Source: Batillaria attramentaria (taxonomy: Eukaryota > Mollusca > Gastropoda > Batillariidae). Taken from it: a stretch of 64,000 bases of DNA. The translations under genes and the position numbers were made by a program. Of the stretch, positions 35,724 through 46,851 are shown one piece after another. Position 1 is the first letter of the stretch. Every line of letters begins with the position of its first letter. Below the pieces are notes generated by a model. It saw only the letters and a list, made by a program, of their open reading frames with translations, had not been told where the DNA came from and did no database searches. The DNA lies in the NCBI GenBank assembly GCA_018292915.2, contig JACVVK020000289.1, positions 589,501 through 653,500 of the forward strand, given 5' to 3'.

Positions 35724-35893
35724 ATCCAGCAATTCACCTCAAGATGACGGATAAGGAACGTGAATGTTGACGTCATTTGACCGCGGCCGGAAACCAACGT
35801 CACCCATCACTTGTAGGTTGACTGTTTGCACTGCTGTGTGTCACATAAGACTGTCGAGACTAATGGTGAATAAAACTTTGGAAAAGTATTCTG
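35724..35893 (+). other. B1 last exon (3' untranslated)
   Basis: After acceptor TGTTTCAG. Starts ATCCAGCAATTCACCTCAAG and ends after AATAAA (35869-35874). Homologous to last exons of B2, B3 and B4. The short frame from ATGACGGATAAG seen in B2 stops after seven residues here. Confidence 0.75.
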
Positions 35894-35998
35894 CCTTACA
35901 GTTTCGTTTCTTGATTATTTGTTGCTTTGCTGTGACGAATGGCTTCAAATTTGACGACCGCACAACCTACTTGGTTACCGCGTAGGTCAGTACGTAGG

Positions 35999-36452
35999 TA
36001 TTAATAATAATAATAATAATGAGTATTGTATAGGCGCTTTACCCAATTTCATGAATTGGCTCAAAGCGCCGCGAACTGAACCCAACACGCACGCTCACGT
36101 GAATCACACGCATTCTCTCACACTGGACACATAACAATCACGTGGTGCGAAGGGTCAGCACAGCTAATTAAATTTCGGAATTTAGAATTGCATTTATTTT
36201 TCAAATTTGGTGGGTTGGGTTGGGTTGTTTTTGAGTTTAACGTCCTTTTCCACCACCAAATTTGGTAGGCTGAACATTTCCAAAGCAGAGGGGGAGGAAG
36301 CGGGAGTACCCGGAGAGAACCCCCGACGATCGGCCCAAATGAACGGTGCCACATACGAGAAGGAAAAATTCTTTGCCCCGAGTGGGACTCGAACCCCTGA
36401 CCTCTCGCATTGGTGACAAGTCTCTTAACCACTACACCACCGACCGCCCCAA
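35999..36452 (-). mobile_element. tRNA-derived SINE (family 2) with nested insertion
   Basis: Minus strand, from tRNA head (GTGGTTAAGAG as A box, GGGTTCGAGTCCCACTC as B box) to a 3' end with GCGCCTATACAATACTC and an ATT tail. It contains the nested fragment at 36212-36256. Confidence 0.8.
36212..36256 (-). mobile_element. SINE family 1 tail nested in SINE family 2
   Basis: 45 bp matching the 3' end of family 1 (GGTGGAAAAGGACGTTAAAC on minus, then CCCAA repeats). Flanked by CAAATTTGGT at 36202-36211 and 36257-36266. Confidence 0.85.
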
Positions 36453-36494
36453 GCTAGGTAAGCTAGTGTTTTAACGCCCCCCCCCCCCCCTCTC

Positions 36495-36770
36495 CTCCCA
36501 CAGAAGTGATTGGACAGGCAGGTTATGTGGAAAAACGGACAGCTATCCTACGGGAACGGGCGAACAATCCAGCTGAAGGCGATTCAGTCCAGGCAGACTA
36601 GGGAGCCTGTGATTTGGTGTGTCCTTGTCTGTGACGAACCTGTTACACAAAGTGATCCAGCTATTCAATCAAAGGAAACTGGTGAGATGAAACTGCTCGA
36701 AACAGTTCCGTTATGCGATGAAACAGTTTCTATCTGCTGTTGCTGTGATTTGAGGGGGACAACTTGGAAG
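36495..36770. repeat. Conserved segment downstream of B1
   Basis: Matches 44925-45215, 49490-49630 and 53695-53990, each lying downstream of a B-family last exon. Contains CATCCAGCTGAA/CAATCCAGCTGAAG, GATTCAGTCCAG, GTTACACAAAG and CTCGAAACAGTTC. Frames are not conserved, so it is probably non-coding. Confidence 0.7.
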
Positions 36771-37202
36771 GGAAAACTGTACAAGGATATAGAAAGAAAG
36801 AAAAAACAACCATCAAACTAACCAACCAAACATTTGTATAGGCATCTGTGGCAGAATTCGAACGTGTATACACGTGTATACGAGTACACTTAACATTGCG
36901 CTTGCAAAAAGACTCATACAAACAAATACAGCTGACTGGAAATTAATCAGAGCGCTTTTATATACAGACTAGCCAACAAGATGGTCACAACACCTGAGAG
37001 AGAGAGAGAGAGAGAGAGATTCCGTTTGTCTTGTTTGTCTCAGCGTACGACATGTGTCCTGACTAGTATTGATTTCAATACTGTAAGACGGGCCGCGTAT
37101 TTGCTAAATAAATAGTTTCGTCGATAAAACACCTGCCGTGATTCAGCTTTTCATGTCTAAATACACAGGCGTTTGGCCACATGGTCCGATATTCACAGTT
37201 AC
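36771..37202. other. Intergenic, no gene seen
   Basis: A-rich sequence with a short (GA)n at about 37000 and AATAAA-like motifs. Nothing recognisable. Confidence 0.5.
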
Positions 37203-37590
37203 AGGGGCGGTCGGTGGTCTAGTGGTTAAGGCTTAGTCACCAGTGCGAGAGGTCAGGTTCGAATCCCACTCGGGGCGAAGAATTTTTCTTTCTCCTGTGT
37301 GGCACCGTTCATTCGGGCCGATCATCGGGGGTTCTCTCCGTGTACTCCGGCTTCCTCCCCCCTCTGCTTTGGAAATGTTCAGCCCACAAAATTAAAAAAA
37401 TAAATTCAATTGTAAATTCCGGAAGCTGGCCCATCGCACCGCGTAATTGTAATGTGTTCATGTCCAGTGTGTGAGAGAATGCGCGTGATTCACATGAGCG
37501 TGCGTGTTGGGTTCAGCTCGAGGCGCTTTGAGCCAAATATTTGTGATAAAGCGCCTATATTAATGCACTTATTATTATTATTATTATTGT
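37203..37590 (+). mobile_element. tRNA-derived SINE (family 2), complete
   Basis: GGGGCGGTCGGTGGTCTAG with A box GGTCTAGTGGTTAAGG and B box AGGTTCGAATCCCACTC, the GTGGCACCGTTCATTCGGGC body, and a 3' end AAAGCGCCTATATTAATGC followed by ATT repeats. Confidence 0.85.
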
Positions 37591-37968
37591 AATATTATCA
37601 CTCGATGTCCCGAGGTTTTCAAAGCCGCTCTCAGCAGCGGAGTTAAACTAGAGTTACTGCGTATCGTACCCTACTGCCAAAACCATCAGCAAGCATCTCA
37701 GTGTCTACAATATGCACCAGACTGACAGGTACCTCACCATCTCAACAGGTCTGACCAGATCTTTCTGTTCAGACTGAGAACAAGGCATGATAGGCTGAAT
37801 GCACCACATGTGCAGCAAACTGAAAATTAGCCAGTCAGAGATGTGCCCCTGTGACACAGCCCCGATGACCACAGAACACCTTCTCCTAAACTGCCCACTG
37901 CACGATGGTCCCACATGAGCCATATGGCCACAGCCAACGTCCATGAGGGACAAACACTATGGCGACGA

Positions 37969-38066
37969 GGACCCGTATGTAAAAGTCGAGGTTAGGGATT
38001 TTAGCCCCGGGTTAAAGTCTAACCTCGAACTAAATTAGCTCTAGGGTTAAATTTTCTGTTGCTTTT
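37969..38066. mobile_element. Left half of GGGCCC-type MITE
   Basis: GGACCCGTATGTAAAAGTCG to ATTTTCTGTTGCTTTTTT matches 31659-31757. The right half is missing and the 28-bp palindrome follows directly. The preceding 37600-37960 shows only short frames with no clear gene. Confidence 0.7.
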
Positions 38067-38068
38067 TT

Positions 38069-38096
38069 AAGTTGTTTCTCTATAGAGAAACAACTT
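38069..38096. repeat. 28-bp perfect palindrome
   Basis: AAGTTGTTTCTCTA followed immediately by its exact reverse complement, at the broken edge of a MITE. Confidence 0.9.
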
Positions 38097-38099
38097 TAT

Positions 38100-38273
38100 G
38101 CGATGGGGCACATTTTGCTACGCGCAGCAGCAAGTTTCAGTAGTACAAAACAAGGCTGTGACGTTTCTCCACACAATACATACTTTCGCGCACACTGTGA
38201 CGTAACGAAATCTGCGTCATAGACACTTGACGTGCACACTATGCTGCTGCGTTCTGTTTGGCGGGAGTTGTGA

Positions 38274-38350
<77 letters not shown>

Positions 38351-38890
38351 ACGGATGTAATGATGGCTATCTCCTAAACCACCTCGCTGGAGGCCTTTTT
38401 ACTTTGAGATAAAATGGGAATTCACCTTCTCCAGAGCTACCTTTCACGATTTTTAGCCTGCCGCATTTTCAGAAGAGTTATCGCCGATTTTACAAAATCG
38501 GTCATGTTACGAAATTTTTCGAAAAAGTTGTTCAAATTCCTTCATTTTCTAGACTTTGGAAGTTCACCCAATCACACTGCCTGTATTCGTGCTACAGCTC
38601 TGTAGCTCTGACTGGTTTTGTGTAAAAAAAAATATTTCCGAGGTAGGGGTGGTTTGCACATAAGATCAAATATCTATGAAAAGACTACTGCAAATTACTT
38701 ATCATCCCGGCGTTTTTGTCTAGTGTGACAACTGCACATATGACAGGAACTACTGCACTATTATAGCTTTAGCATTAAGAATAACTGAACTTTTAGATAA
38801 ACATAACTTTTTCAAGTTTCTGCGAGAATCACCGGTCAAAAGACTTCAAAATTTGCGATTTCATAAGTACAGTCCAAGGTATTCTAGTCC
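38100..38890. other. Intergenic with (TG)n, no gene seen
   Basis: Contains a TG tract at 38276-38349. The rest has mixed composition, short frames and no recognisable repeat. Confidence 0.5.
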
Positions 38891-38892
38891 AC

Positions 38893-39233
38893 GTTTCACC
38901 AGCCCTCTAGATCTTCCAGATTTTATGTAAATATTAATTCAGCCAGGGAAGTCACAAAAGCAACAGGGAAATCACAAGACATGCACAAGCATCATCTGTC
39001 ATACCACCAGTGTGAAGCTGACGTCAAACGCTTAGTTCACAGACAAAATCAGCAAGTATCGTCACTGCCTCCGACATTTCACCAGCCCTCTAGATCATCC
39101 AGATTTCATGTGAAAAATAATTCAATCGGGGAAGCCACAAAGCCAACAGGGAAATCACAAGACATAAACAAGCTTCCTCAGACGATCGCAGTGCTAGAGA
39201 CTGACGTCAAAATGTTTAGTGCACGGAATTGAC

Positions 39234-39304
<71 letters not shown>

Positions 39305-39350
39305 GATGACCTGCGTGAGGCTGACGTGAAACGTTTAGTTCACGGAACTG
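38893..39350. repeat. Direct repeats of about 180 bp with CRE-like sites
   Basis: TTTCACCAGCCCTCTAGATC to AAATCACAAGACAT occurs at about 38895-38983 and 39074-39165. GCTGACGTCAAACGCTTAGT-type blocks occur at about 39016, 39199 and 39319. A (CT)n tract (39238-39300) lies between the last two. Confidence 0.75.
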
Positions 39351-39365
39351 ACCGACCTCTCTCTG

Positions 39366-39546
39366 GGGAGCCAGGGTGGCCGAATGGTAGAGCGTTGGAC
39401 TTTCAATGCTCGGGTCGTGAGTTCGAATCCCGGCTGGGGCCAAATATAATATTTGTGCTGGCCTTTTTCTCGTTGCCCCGTCTTTGATATCACCCTTATC
39501 TGGTGGCAAAGGACGTTAAACTCCTAGACACCAACCCACCCACACC
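39366..39546 (+). mobile_element. tRNA-derived SINE (family 1)
   Basis: GGGAGCCAGGGTGGCCGAAT with B box GAGTTCGAATCCCG. CCTCTCTCTG lies at both ends as a likely target duplication, though the sequence is itself repetitive. Confidence 0.8.
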
Positions 39547-39739
39547 CTCTCTCTGTCTCTCCCCCCCCCCCCCCGGCCCCACCACTAGTCACGTGGCTAA
39601 TCGGTCGAGGTCGTAGAGGATCTAGTGTCATTGGTAGAGCTTGGAGAGGGGAGAACCGGCAACAATAACAACAAAACAGACAAAATAAAATGAAGTTTGG
39701 AGAAACAACTTTGTAGGACGGGGCCGTTCCTCCTTGTTT

Positions 39740-39927
39740 TTGTTTAACCAGGAAGCGTGTCTATTCCACCATGGTGCCTAAGCTGTTAGAGGAGGAATTT
39801 TTTCTACCTTTCTTCGCTTCCTTTTTTTTTTATTTAATTTTGTTTTGGGTTTGTTTTGTTTTGTCCTAGTCTGGGTTAGGCCCTTAGCGGTGGGTTAAAT
39901 TAACCTCGAGTTTTACATGCGGGCCCT
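39740..39927. mobile_element. Right half of GGGCCC-type MITE
   Basis: GGTGCCTAAGC, CTTTCTTCGCTTCC, TAGTCTGGGTTA and ACATGCGGGCCC match 31790-31938. Confidence 0.7.
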
Positions 39928-40084
39928 AGAGGCCGTCCTGCATGCGTGAGCACAACTGGCGTCCCTATCTGAAGAAGTGGTCGATGAAGAAGAAGAAGAA
40001 GAAGAACATATAGCAACATGGCTGTTTCTTCGCTTGGCAGCTTTGTAGAACTAGAAAACAACTCACGATGGTGAATATCACATA

Positions 40085-40158
40085 ATAATAATAATAATAA
40101 TAAATTGTTCTTGTATGGCGCAGAAAGTCTGCCCAAGAGCCGGAGCACTCAGTGCGCG

Positions 40159-40208
<50 letters not shown>

Positions 40209-40212
40209 CGAC

Positions 40213-40260
<48 letters not shown>

Positions 40261-40640
40261 CGGACGTGGGATACAGGGGAGGATACAGTAAAAAATTTAG
40301 TTGAAAGCTTGCCGAAACAGATAGGTTTTAAGGTGTGCCTTGAACTGTGACAGAGTAGGGAGATTCCTAAGTGAGACGGGCAGAGAGTTCCAGATTTGGG
40401 GAGCAGAGTAACTGAAGGAACGTTGGCCATAAGTTTTCAGACTGACACGGGGTATTTTTAATAGTTTCTCAGAAGACGAGCGAAGTGAACGGGATGTTTC
40501 ATACGTAGTGAGCTTCTCTGTGAGGTACTGCGGGAGGGATTTGTCGAAATGACGGTAGGCTAGTGTTGCTATTTTATACATGATACGGTATCGAACAGGT
40601 AGCCAGTGTAATTCCTTCAGAAGAGGTGTAACATGGTCAC
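40085..40640 (-). mobile_element. CR1/L2-like LINE, 5'-truncated
   Basis: Minus strand encodes an unbroken C-terminal region of 94 codons: KIATLAYRHFDKSLPQYL, KIPRVSLKTYGQRSFSYSAP, IWNSLPVSLRN and KTYLFRQAFN. The 3' end has an ATT tail (40084-40103). A split (CA)n tract with GACCGACGGA (40162-40257) lies in its 3' untranslated part. Confidence 0.85.
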
Positions 40641-40833
40641 ATCATACTGGAAGAACCTTTAGCTCATGACTACAAGCAGGCCTCACGTGTTTTACAAAAT
40701 ACAGAATAGTACGAGGTATAAGAAAAAGAAAGACAAACAGTAACAGATGGACAAAAGTAAAACGCATATAAAACGATAGCTTGATCAGTCGTAACTGGGT
40801 TCGCGCACATACGCACGCACGCGCGCGCGCGCG

Positions 40834-40922
<89 letters not shown>

Positions 40923-41190
40923 CGGCTAAGTAGATGCGCATAATCACGACGTAGATGCAAAGAACTGTCACCTACTGACCCGTAGGTTCAAGCCCCAACA
41001 TCAGAACATGTCGACGTGGCTGGTTGTCATCTGGAGACAGTCTGGTTCCACATGAATCGATCTTCAAACTTCGTGCATGTCGTTTTCTGCCAAATCTGCA
41101 AGCTCGTCCTCCAGCCCTGTTTGCTCACATGTCGTTTTGTAGCGTCATTTTGAACCGTGTGTCACGTCGGTAAATTTGCATTTTGCGGGA
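40641..41190. other. Upstream flank of B2, no gene seen
   Basis: (CA)n with a GCGCGC head at 40820-40920, otherwise unmatched. No frame of interest. Confidence 0.5.
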
Positions 41191-41197
41191 GTTTCCT

Positions 41198-41207
41198 AAT
41201 AAAAGGT
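41198..41207 (+). promoter_or_regulatory. B2 core promoter (TAATAAAAGG)
   Basis: TATA-like TAATAAAAGG about 55 bp before the exon 1 donor. The E-box and CRE-like sites of the A/B1 promoter are not evident, so this promoter is diverged or replaced. Confidence 0.6.
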
Positions 41208-41229
41208 GGAGACAGTGGCAAAGTCTTAC

Positions 41230-41264
41230 TATCTTCCTTCGCTCAAGTATCCTGATCAACAGAG
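41230..41264 (+). other. B2 exon 1 (non-coding)
   Basis: Ends CCTGATCAACAGAG before donor GTAAGT at 41265, the same exon end as in the A genes. Start estimated. Confidence 0.65.
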
Positions 41265-41492
41265 GTAAGTGAAGTAAGACCCTAGTGCCCTAGGTATAGT
41301 CGGAGTTTGTCTTTCTTTAGCTATTCCTGTTGAAATTGAAACACTTTATCGATGTCATTGAAAACGAACTCAAGTAATAACGAAAGCGAGTGGACAGAGA
41401 GAGAGAGAGAGAGGAGGGGGGGGAGGGGGGGGTTATCACCCATCAGGAGTAGAGGTACTAGATCACAATTTCCAAGTGAGTGCACGCATAAT

Positions 41493-41610
<118 letters not shown>

Positions 41611-41630
41611 AGCTACAATCGGGGACGAAA

Positions 41631-41816
41631 ATGTTGAAGACTATCGCCGTGTGTCTCCTGCTGGGCATGGTGTCCGCCCAGTTCGGAGCTCTGCCCCCGC
41701 AATCCGTGAGCCCTCCGCCCCTTCCCGACAACCTTCAGGCGCTGGTCGACCAGATCCTGGCTCTCTCAGAGGACGAACAGCAGCAGCTCATGGTCGCTCT
41801 CGTTAGCGTGCTTTCG
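41631..41816 (+). CDS. B2 exon 2: signal peptide and LQALVDQ domain
   Basis: The exon starts at 41613. ATG follows GGGGACGAAA. Encodes 62 residues: signal peptide MLKTIAVCLLLGMVSAQ, linker, then PLPDNLQALVDQILALSEDE, as in B1. Ends GTGCTTTCG before donor GTACGT, phase 0, joining 42663. Full protein 150 residues. The signal peptide and LQALVDQ part are the best conserved protein segments between B1 and B2, while the repeat exon varies freely. Confidence 0.8.
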
Positions 41817-42065
41817 GTACGTGTACATTTCTCAACGACTGACCAGCTTTGTAAACTTGTGATGTCGCAGTCTGTTTCATACAAACGCATCACTTCACTA
41901 ACTAGTGAAATGTGCGGCAGGCGCATGTTTTGGCTCCCGTTTTGGCTTATATATTGGCAACGATATCGTGCATACATCTAGAATGGTATCATGCTCTTGT
42001 CACCATTATAAGCCCTGGTCGGTCTGTGAGCAATCCAGTTCTAAGATACCTTGGCTTTATGTAAT

Positions 42066-42140
42066 TCAATTCAAATCAAATTCCTTTATTAATCCCAGAA
42101 GGGAAAGTACAGGTCACCATAAAAAACAATAATCAGACAT
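42066..42140 (-). mobile_element. LINE 3' end in B2 intron 2
   Basis: Minus strand ends CCCTTCTGGGATTAATAAAG then AATTTGATTTGAATTG, like the Rex1-type tail at 2520-2560. A CA tract follows to 42326. Confidence 0.6.
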
Positions 42141-42209
42141 AATGATAAATGAAACTTGCACTAACAAAAGCCTCAGTCACGCACACAAGTAAATCTACGC
42201 GCGCGCGCG

Positions 42210-42328
<119 letters not shown>

Positions 42329-42662
42329 ACGTCCGTGTCCAAAGCACTCACGCTCTTAAAATATAACTGAAACCACTCACAAACATAATTATATCTGAAA
42401 CACTCGCACACTCATAAATCAACACTTATATAGGGAGACCTTTCTGTATTGCGCCTCTAGCTTAGAAATTAGTACAGCTCCGAATGCGACACACTGACAC
42501 TTGGTGGCCATAAGGGAGGACAGATTCGGCCTTGGCGACAACTTTCTTCTCTGTCACCTCCCTTAAACTACACCTACCGGCCCTACCCCCCCCCCCCCCC
42601 CCCCCGAAACCCAGCCTATAATAGTATAATGTCTATTTATCGCCGCTTTTGTTCTTTCTCAG

Positions 42663-42929
42663 CCCCCACAAACTGATCTGCAACAACCCCTAGGACAACC
42701 ACTATCTCCTCCGGATTTCCAACAACAACAACCGTCATCACTCGAGAGTTTCCCACAACTACCATCTGGGGGGTTCCGACAGCCACCATCTGGGGGGTTC
42801 CGACAACCACCACCAGGGGGGTTCCGACAACCACCACCTGGGGGGTTCCGACAGCCACCACGTGGGGGCTTCCAGTCTGGCGACTTTGGCCCTCCTGGGC
42901 GAGGAGGACCCCGAGGACGCCCTTTCTAA
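42663..42929 (+). CDS. B2 exon 3: Gln/Pro/Gly repeat domain
   Basis: Acceptor CTTTCTCAG. Encodes 88 residues: PPQTDLQQPLGQPLSPPD, then five GGF(R/Q)(Q/S)-type repeats (GGFRQPPP) and an Arg/Gly-rich end GRGGPRGRPF. The repeats are shorter and more Arg-rich than in B1, giving a basic tail. The stop TAA is followed by 47 untranslated bases to the donor GTCAGT (exon end 42976). The left breakpoint of the tandem duplication lies inside this exon at about 42895. Confidence 0.8.
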   Translation, partial: PPQTDLQQPLGQPLSPPDFQQQQPSSLESFPQLPSGGFRQPPSGGFRQPPPGGFRQPPPGGFRQPPRGGFQSGDFGPPGRGGPRGRPF

Positions 42930-43009
42930 GCATCTGGCGATCGGACCAAGTGAGCAGCAGTCTTTCTGAAAAGCAGGTCAGTGGCAGGATTTTCTTCTTA
43001 AGGTGCTCG

Positions 43010-43370
43010 GCTGTTTTGTTGTTGTTATTTTATTGTTGTCGTTGGTGTTTTTTGTTGTTAGTTTGATGGTTTTGTTGTTGTTGTTGTTGTTGTTTTTGTT
43101 TGTTTGTTATTGTTGTTTTTGGGGTTGTTGTTTTTGTTTTGTTTTTTTTGTTTTTTTGTGGGGGGGGGGGTGGTTGGTTGTTTGTTTTTTTTTTTTTTTT
43201 TTTTTTTTGGGGGGGGGGTACTGATTTTGTTGTTGTTGTTGTTTCATTGTTGTCGTTGGGGTTTTTTTTTTGTTAATTTGTTTGTTGTTTTCTTGTAGGG
43301 GCGGGGTATTGTTGTTGTTGTTGTTGTCGGTTCGTTCTTTTTCTTTCTTTGATTGGTTTGTTGTTTGATC
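43010..43370. repeat. TTG-rich low-complexity in B2 intron 3
   Basis: Runs of TTG, TTTG and G. The copy at 51840-52190 has small length changes. A shorter related tract is in B1 (34660-34790). Confidence 0.85.
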
Positions 43371-43394
43371 GTTCAAGTGACGTAGTATTATTGA

Positions 43395-43448
43395 AGTATT
43401 ATACCCAGCACAAGATGGAAGACAGGCCTGCTCAACTACCTCTTTTTG

Positions 43449-43480
<32 letters not shown>

Positions 43481-43600
43481 GTTCATTTCACTTCGATTTT
43501 GTCTGTAAGTTGATCGGTCTAATGACGTAGTATTGTAGATGGAAAACAGGCCTGCGCACCTACTTCTTTTTGTCCTTGAAAAAAATGAAAATTTCGTTTC
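43395..43600 (+). mobile_element. Two decayed copies of the short retroposon
   Basis: CACAAGATGGAAGACAGGCC and, a second time, GATGGAAAACAGGCCTGCGC, each followed by TTTTTGTCCTT and an A-rich end. Same family as 34830-34935. Confidence 0.5.
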
Positions 43601-43733
43601 CTTTGGAAGGCGCCAATTCTAGGAGTGCTAAACGTTTTCTACACAACTTTTCTCTTGTAGCATTTGCGCGTGAAAGTGCCTGTGTACGCTTGACTGAAAT
43701 ACTTTTGTTTCGTACTTCTAACTCTGAAAACTG

Positions 43734-43839
<106 letters not shown>

Positions 43840-43977
43840 ACGTGACAGAAATGTTTAGACTCATGGCCGTCTGAAGAGAAAAAAACATGTTTGGCTGATC
43901 GTCCCCTGATTCGCAGGCGGGTTCTGTCACTAAAATGGCTCAAAATTACGCATATTTGCTTCTTTTTTTTTTCCCAG

Positions 43978-44170
<193 letters not shown>

Positions 44171-44254
44171 ATGTGCGTGCGTGCGACTTCATCATTCGTG
44201 TAGAGAAAGGAGACAGGAGAAAATACTTGCATTAACTTGATTTGCGTGTTGCAG

Positions 44255-44430
44255 ACGCAGCGATTCACCGCAAGATGACGGATAAGAAACGTGAAGTGTT
44301 GAAACGTGAATTTAACCGAAACCAACGTCACCCGTCACTTGTGTGTTGCCTATTTGCACTGCTGTGTGTGTGTCACATAAGACTGTCAAAAATAATGCCG
44401 AATAAAACTTTGGAAAAGTATTCTGCCTTA
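44255..44430 (+). other. B2 last exon (3' untranslated)
   Basis: After acceptor GCGTGTTGCAG. Starts ACGCAGCGATTCACCG, carries a short frame beginning MTDKKREVLKREFNRN, and ends after AATAAA (44401-44406). Confidence 0.75.
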
Positions 44431-44519
44431 CAGTTTTGTTTAGTATTCAGTGTTTAGTTGTTGCTTTGCTGTAACGTACATCTTCAAATTTGAAATCTGT
44501 GCAAGTAGGTAGGTGGGTA

Positions 44520-44643
44520 GGTACGAACGAACGAACGAAACTTTATTTTACAAGGATAAAAGATAAGGTACACAGACCTGTCTTACATCTTGTCCTTGCT
44601 AAGCTACTTATATATATGTACAAAGTAAGCTCCAGCTAAGTAG

Positions 44644-44645
<2 letters not shown>
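44520..44645 (-). mobile_element. Short retroposon with (GTTC)n tail
   Basis: On minus: GTAGCTTAGCAAGGACAAGA, then CCTTGTAAAATAAAGTTTCG and GTTC repeats. A (CA)n follows at 44647-44696. Copies at 28320-28450 and 53270-53400. Confidence 0.65.
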
Positions 44646-44698
<53 letters not shown>

Positions 44699-44924
44699 CC
44701 ATGCTACTACATACATATATCAAGCAATACTAGAAAATGACCAATATGTGATGAACAATAGGGGTTAAACAGAGGATGTGATAAGTGAGCAATGCAAATA
44801 AACCTTGAGGAGATGTTTTTACAGTTTTAAAAGAAAAACAAACAAAAACAACAGCAACACGTGATGTACGCTAGGGAAGAGACGTATGTCTCTGTAGCTT
44901 GGGTTTAAACTGACGTCCCTGCCA

Positions 44925-45215
44925 TAGGAGTGATTGGAGACGACCGTAACGGGCAGGTTATATGACTGGAGGGAAGGGACAGCTACTCCGGCCAGGGCAC
45001 GGCAGAAGAACAAGCCGCATCCAGCTGAAGACGATTCAGTCCAGTCAGACTGGGGCGGCGCCTCTGACTGCGATGGTCCCGTTACACAAAGAGATCCAGT
45101 TACACTGTCACACGGGAAACAGTTACTTGGTGGGACTGCTCGAAACAGTTCGTGTAACTGATGGAACTGACTGCCTTTCTCTGAAGTACCTGTGGTTGCT
45201 GTGATTTGAAGGGGG
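44925..45215. repeat. Conserved segment downstream of B2
   Basis: Best-preserved copy of the block found after each B gene (see 36495). Short frames only. Confidence 0.7.
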
Positions 45216-45424
45216 GGGGGGGGGGGGGAACAACATAAGCTTCTCTGTGGCTCAGTAAGTGCGAGTGACCAATCCTGTTAGTGGACACATGATTCACTTA
45301 ACTGTTCGTGACGCTTGAATTGACGTAGCCAGATTCTGAGTGGGTTGCCCGAACTACACTGGTCAGTGCAGATAGCAGAAACATGAGGCGGGGGGAGGGG
45401 GAGCGGCGGGTGGAGGGGGGGGGG

Positions 45425-45562
45425 GGGAATTTAACGTCCTTTTCCACCACATACGGGTGGTATCAAAGACGAGGCAACAAGAAAAGGCCAGTACAAATAT
45501 TTGGCCCCAGCTGGGATTAGAACTCATGACCCAAGCATTGAGAGTCCAACCCTCTACCATGC
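45425..45562 (-). mobile_element. tRNA-derived SINE (family 1), truncated at a CA tract
   Basis: The minus-strand body and B box (GAGTTCTAATCCC) are present. The tRNA head stops at the CATGCAAGAAA next to the (CA)n at 45571-45691. Confidence 0.75.
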
Positions 45563-45565
45563 AAG

Positions 45566-45695
<130 letters not shown>

Positions 45696-45857
45696 CAGGC
45701 CTTCGCATCAGTGATGATAGCAACATCACAAACTCGATCGGGACATTAAATAACTGTGAACATCGGACCGTGTGGCCAAAGATGTCCGAAAAGGCGTGGA
45801 AAGCTGAGCCATCTTTTATCACGGCAGGTGTTTTACCGACGCGTTCAAAGGGAAAGC

Positions 45858-45884
45858 AAAGACCGTAGATAATCTACGGTCTTT
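45858..45884. repeat. 13-bp foldback
   Basis: AAAGACCGTAGAT, one base, then its reverse complement. In unit 2 (54632-54658) one arm has a single mismatch. Confidence 0.85.
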
Positions 45885-45899
45885 GGGGAAAGTGAGAAC

Positions 45900-46440
45900 G
45901 GCGTGGAAGGAGCTTATTTTTCACTGCAGCATTTCATGACTTTGTCAGAAATGCTGTGACAGGTTTTACCAGAACTGAGAACTTCTTTGAAGAAGCCGGC
46001 GCATCTGCCGCAGGAATAAAATGTCTGTGGAATATAAAGGCTGTGCTTGCTGTGCATGTAGTTGTTGGCCTTGGTTTTGTGAACGCATTTAAAGCTTGCC
46101 GCACCGACACAAGCTCTGTCTTATCATTCATGAGACATTGGAAGTGGGGATTGTTGTGCTTCGCGTACTGAATATTTGACACGGTTTCTTTGTTTGCGGT
46201 ATGCTGTGAAGTCTTTGTATCTTTTAAGTTCGTCTCTAACACGCATCGCGTCTCTTATGTCTTTACTTTAAAAATGCTGGGGGGGCTGTGCAGTCAGTTT
46301 TCACTCTTTTCTCTCGAAATGGAGCATGCCTATCCAGAACACTGAGAAACAATCTGTACCATACTGTCAATGCTTCTATAGAATTTGTAAAGTTGTATGT
46401 AGACTGACCGTGTTGAATAATACCTTATTGAGATCTAGAG
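45900..46440. other. B3 upstream region, no clear promoter
   Basis: Unmatched sequence, identical in unit 2. A TATAAAGG lies at 46033-46040 but no A-type exon 1 end (ATCAACAGAG) follows. 46440-46550 matches B2 intron 1 (about 41395-41495), so B3 keeps the intron 1 end but its exon 1 is not identified. Confidence 0.5.
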
Positions 46441-46661
46441 AGAGAGAGAAAGAGAGAGAGGGGGGAGGGGGAGGGGGTGTGCTAGCGAGGTTATAAGCCA
46501 CCTGGACAGAGGTACTACATGACATTTTCCAAGTGAGAGTACGCATTATAAGCTTTTTGTTTTGGTTTATTTGTTTATTTGTTTGGAGGATTTGCTGTTG
46601 TATTGTGTTTTATTTTTCTTTTGTTGTTATGTTTTGGTTTTGGCCTGTTTTAGACAGTCGT

Positions 46662-46668
<7 letters not shown>

Positions 46669-46734
<66 letters not shown>

Positions 46735-46745
46735 CGCGCGCGTGC

Positions 46746-46830
<85 letters not shown>
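46669..46830. repeat. (TG)n abutting B3 exon 2 acceptor
   Basis: Two TG blocks around a GCGCGCGTGC core. The last TG is followed directly by AAG, the likely acceptor, and exon sequence CTACAATCGAGG. Confidence 0.9.
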
Positions 46831-46832
<2 letters not shown>

Positions 46833-46851
46833 GCTACAATCGAGGACGGAA

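Noticed and set aside
38981..39232. 83-residue frame across the CRE-like repeats
   Set aside because: The frame is not kept between the two repeat copies, and there is no signal, domain or splice context.
45934..46242. 102-residue minus frame, identical in unit 2 (54708-55016)
   Set aside because: The identity only reflects the recent duplication. No domain is recognised and the plus strand is also open.
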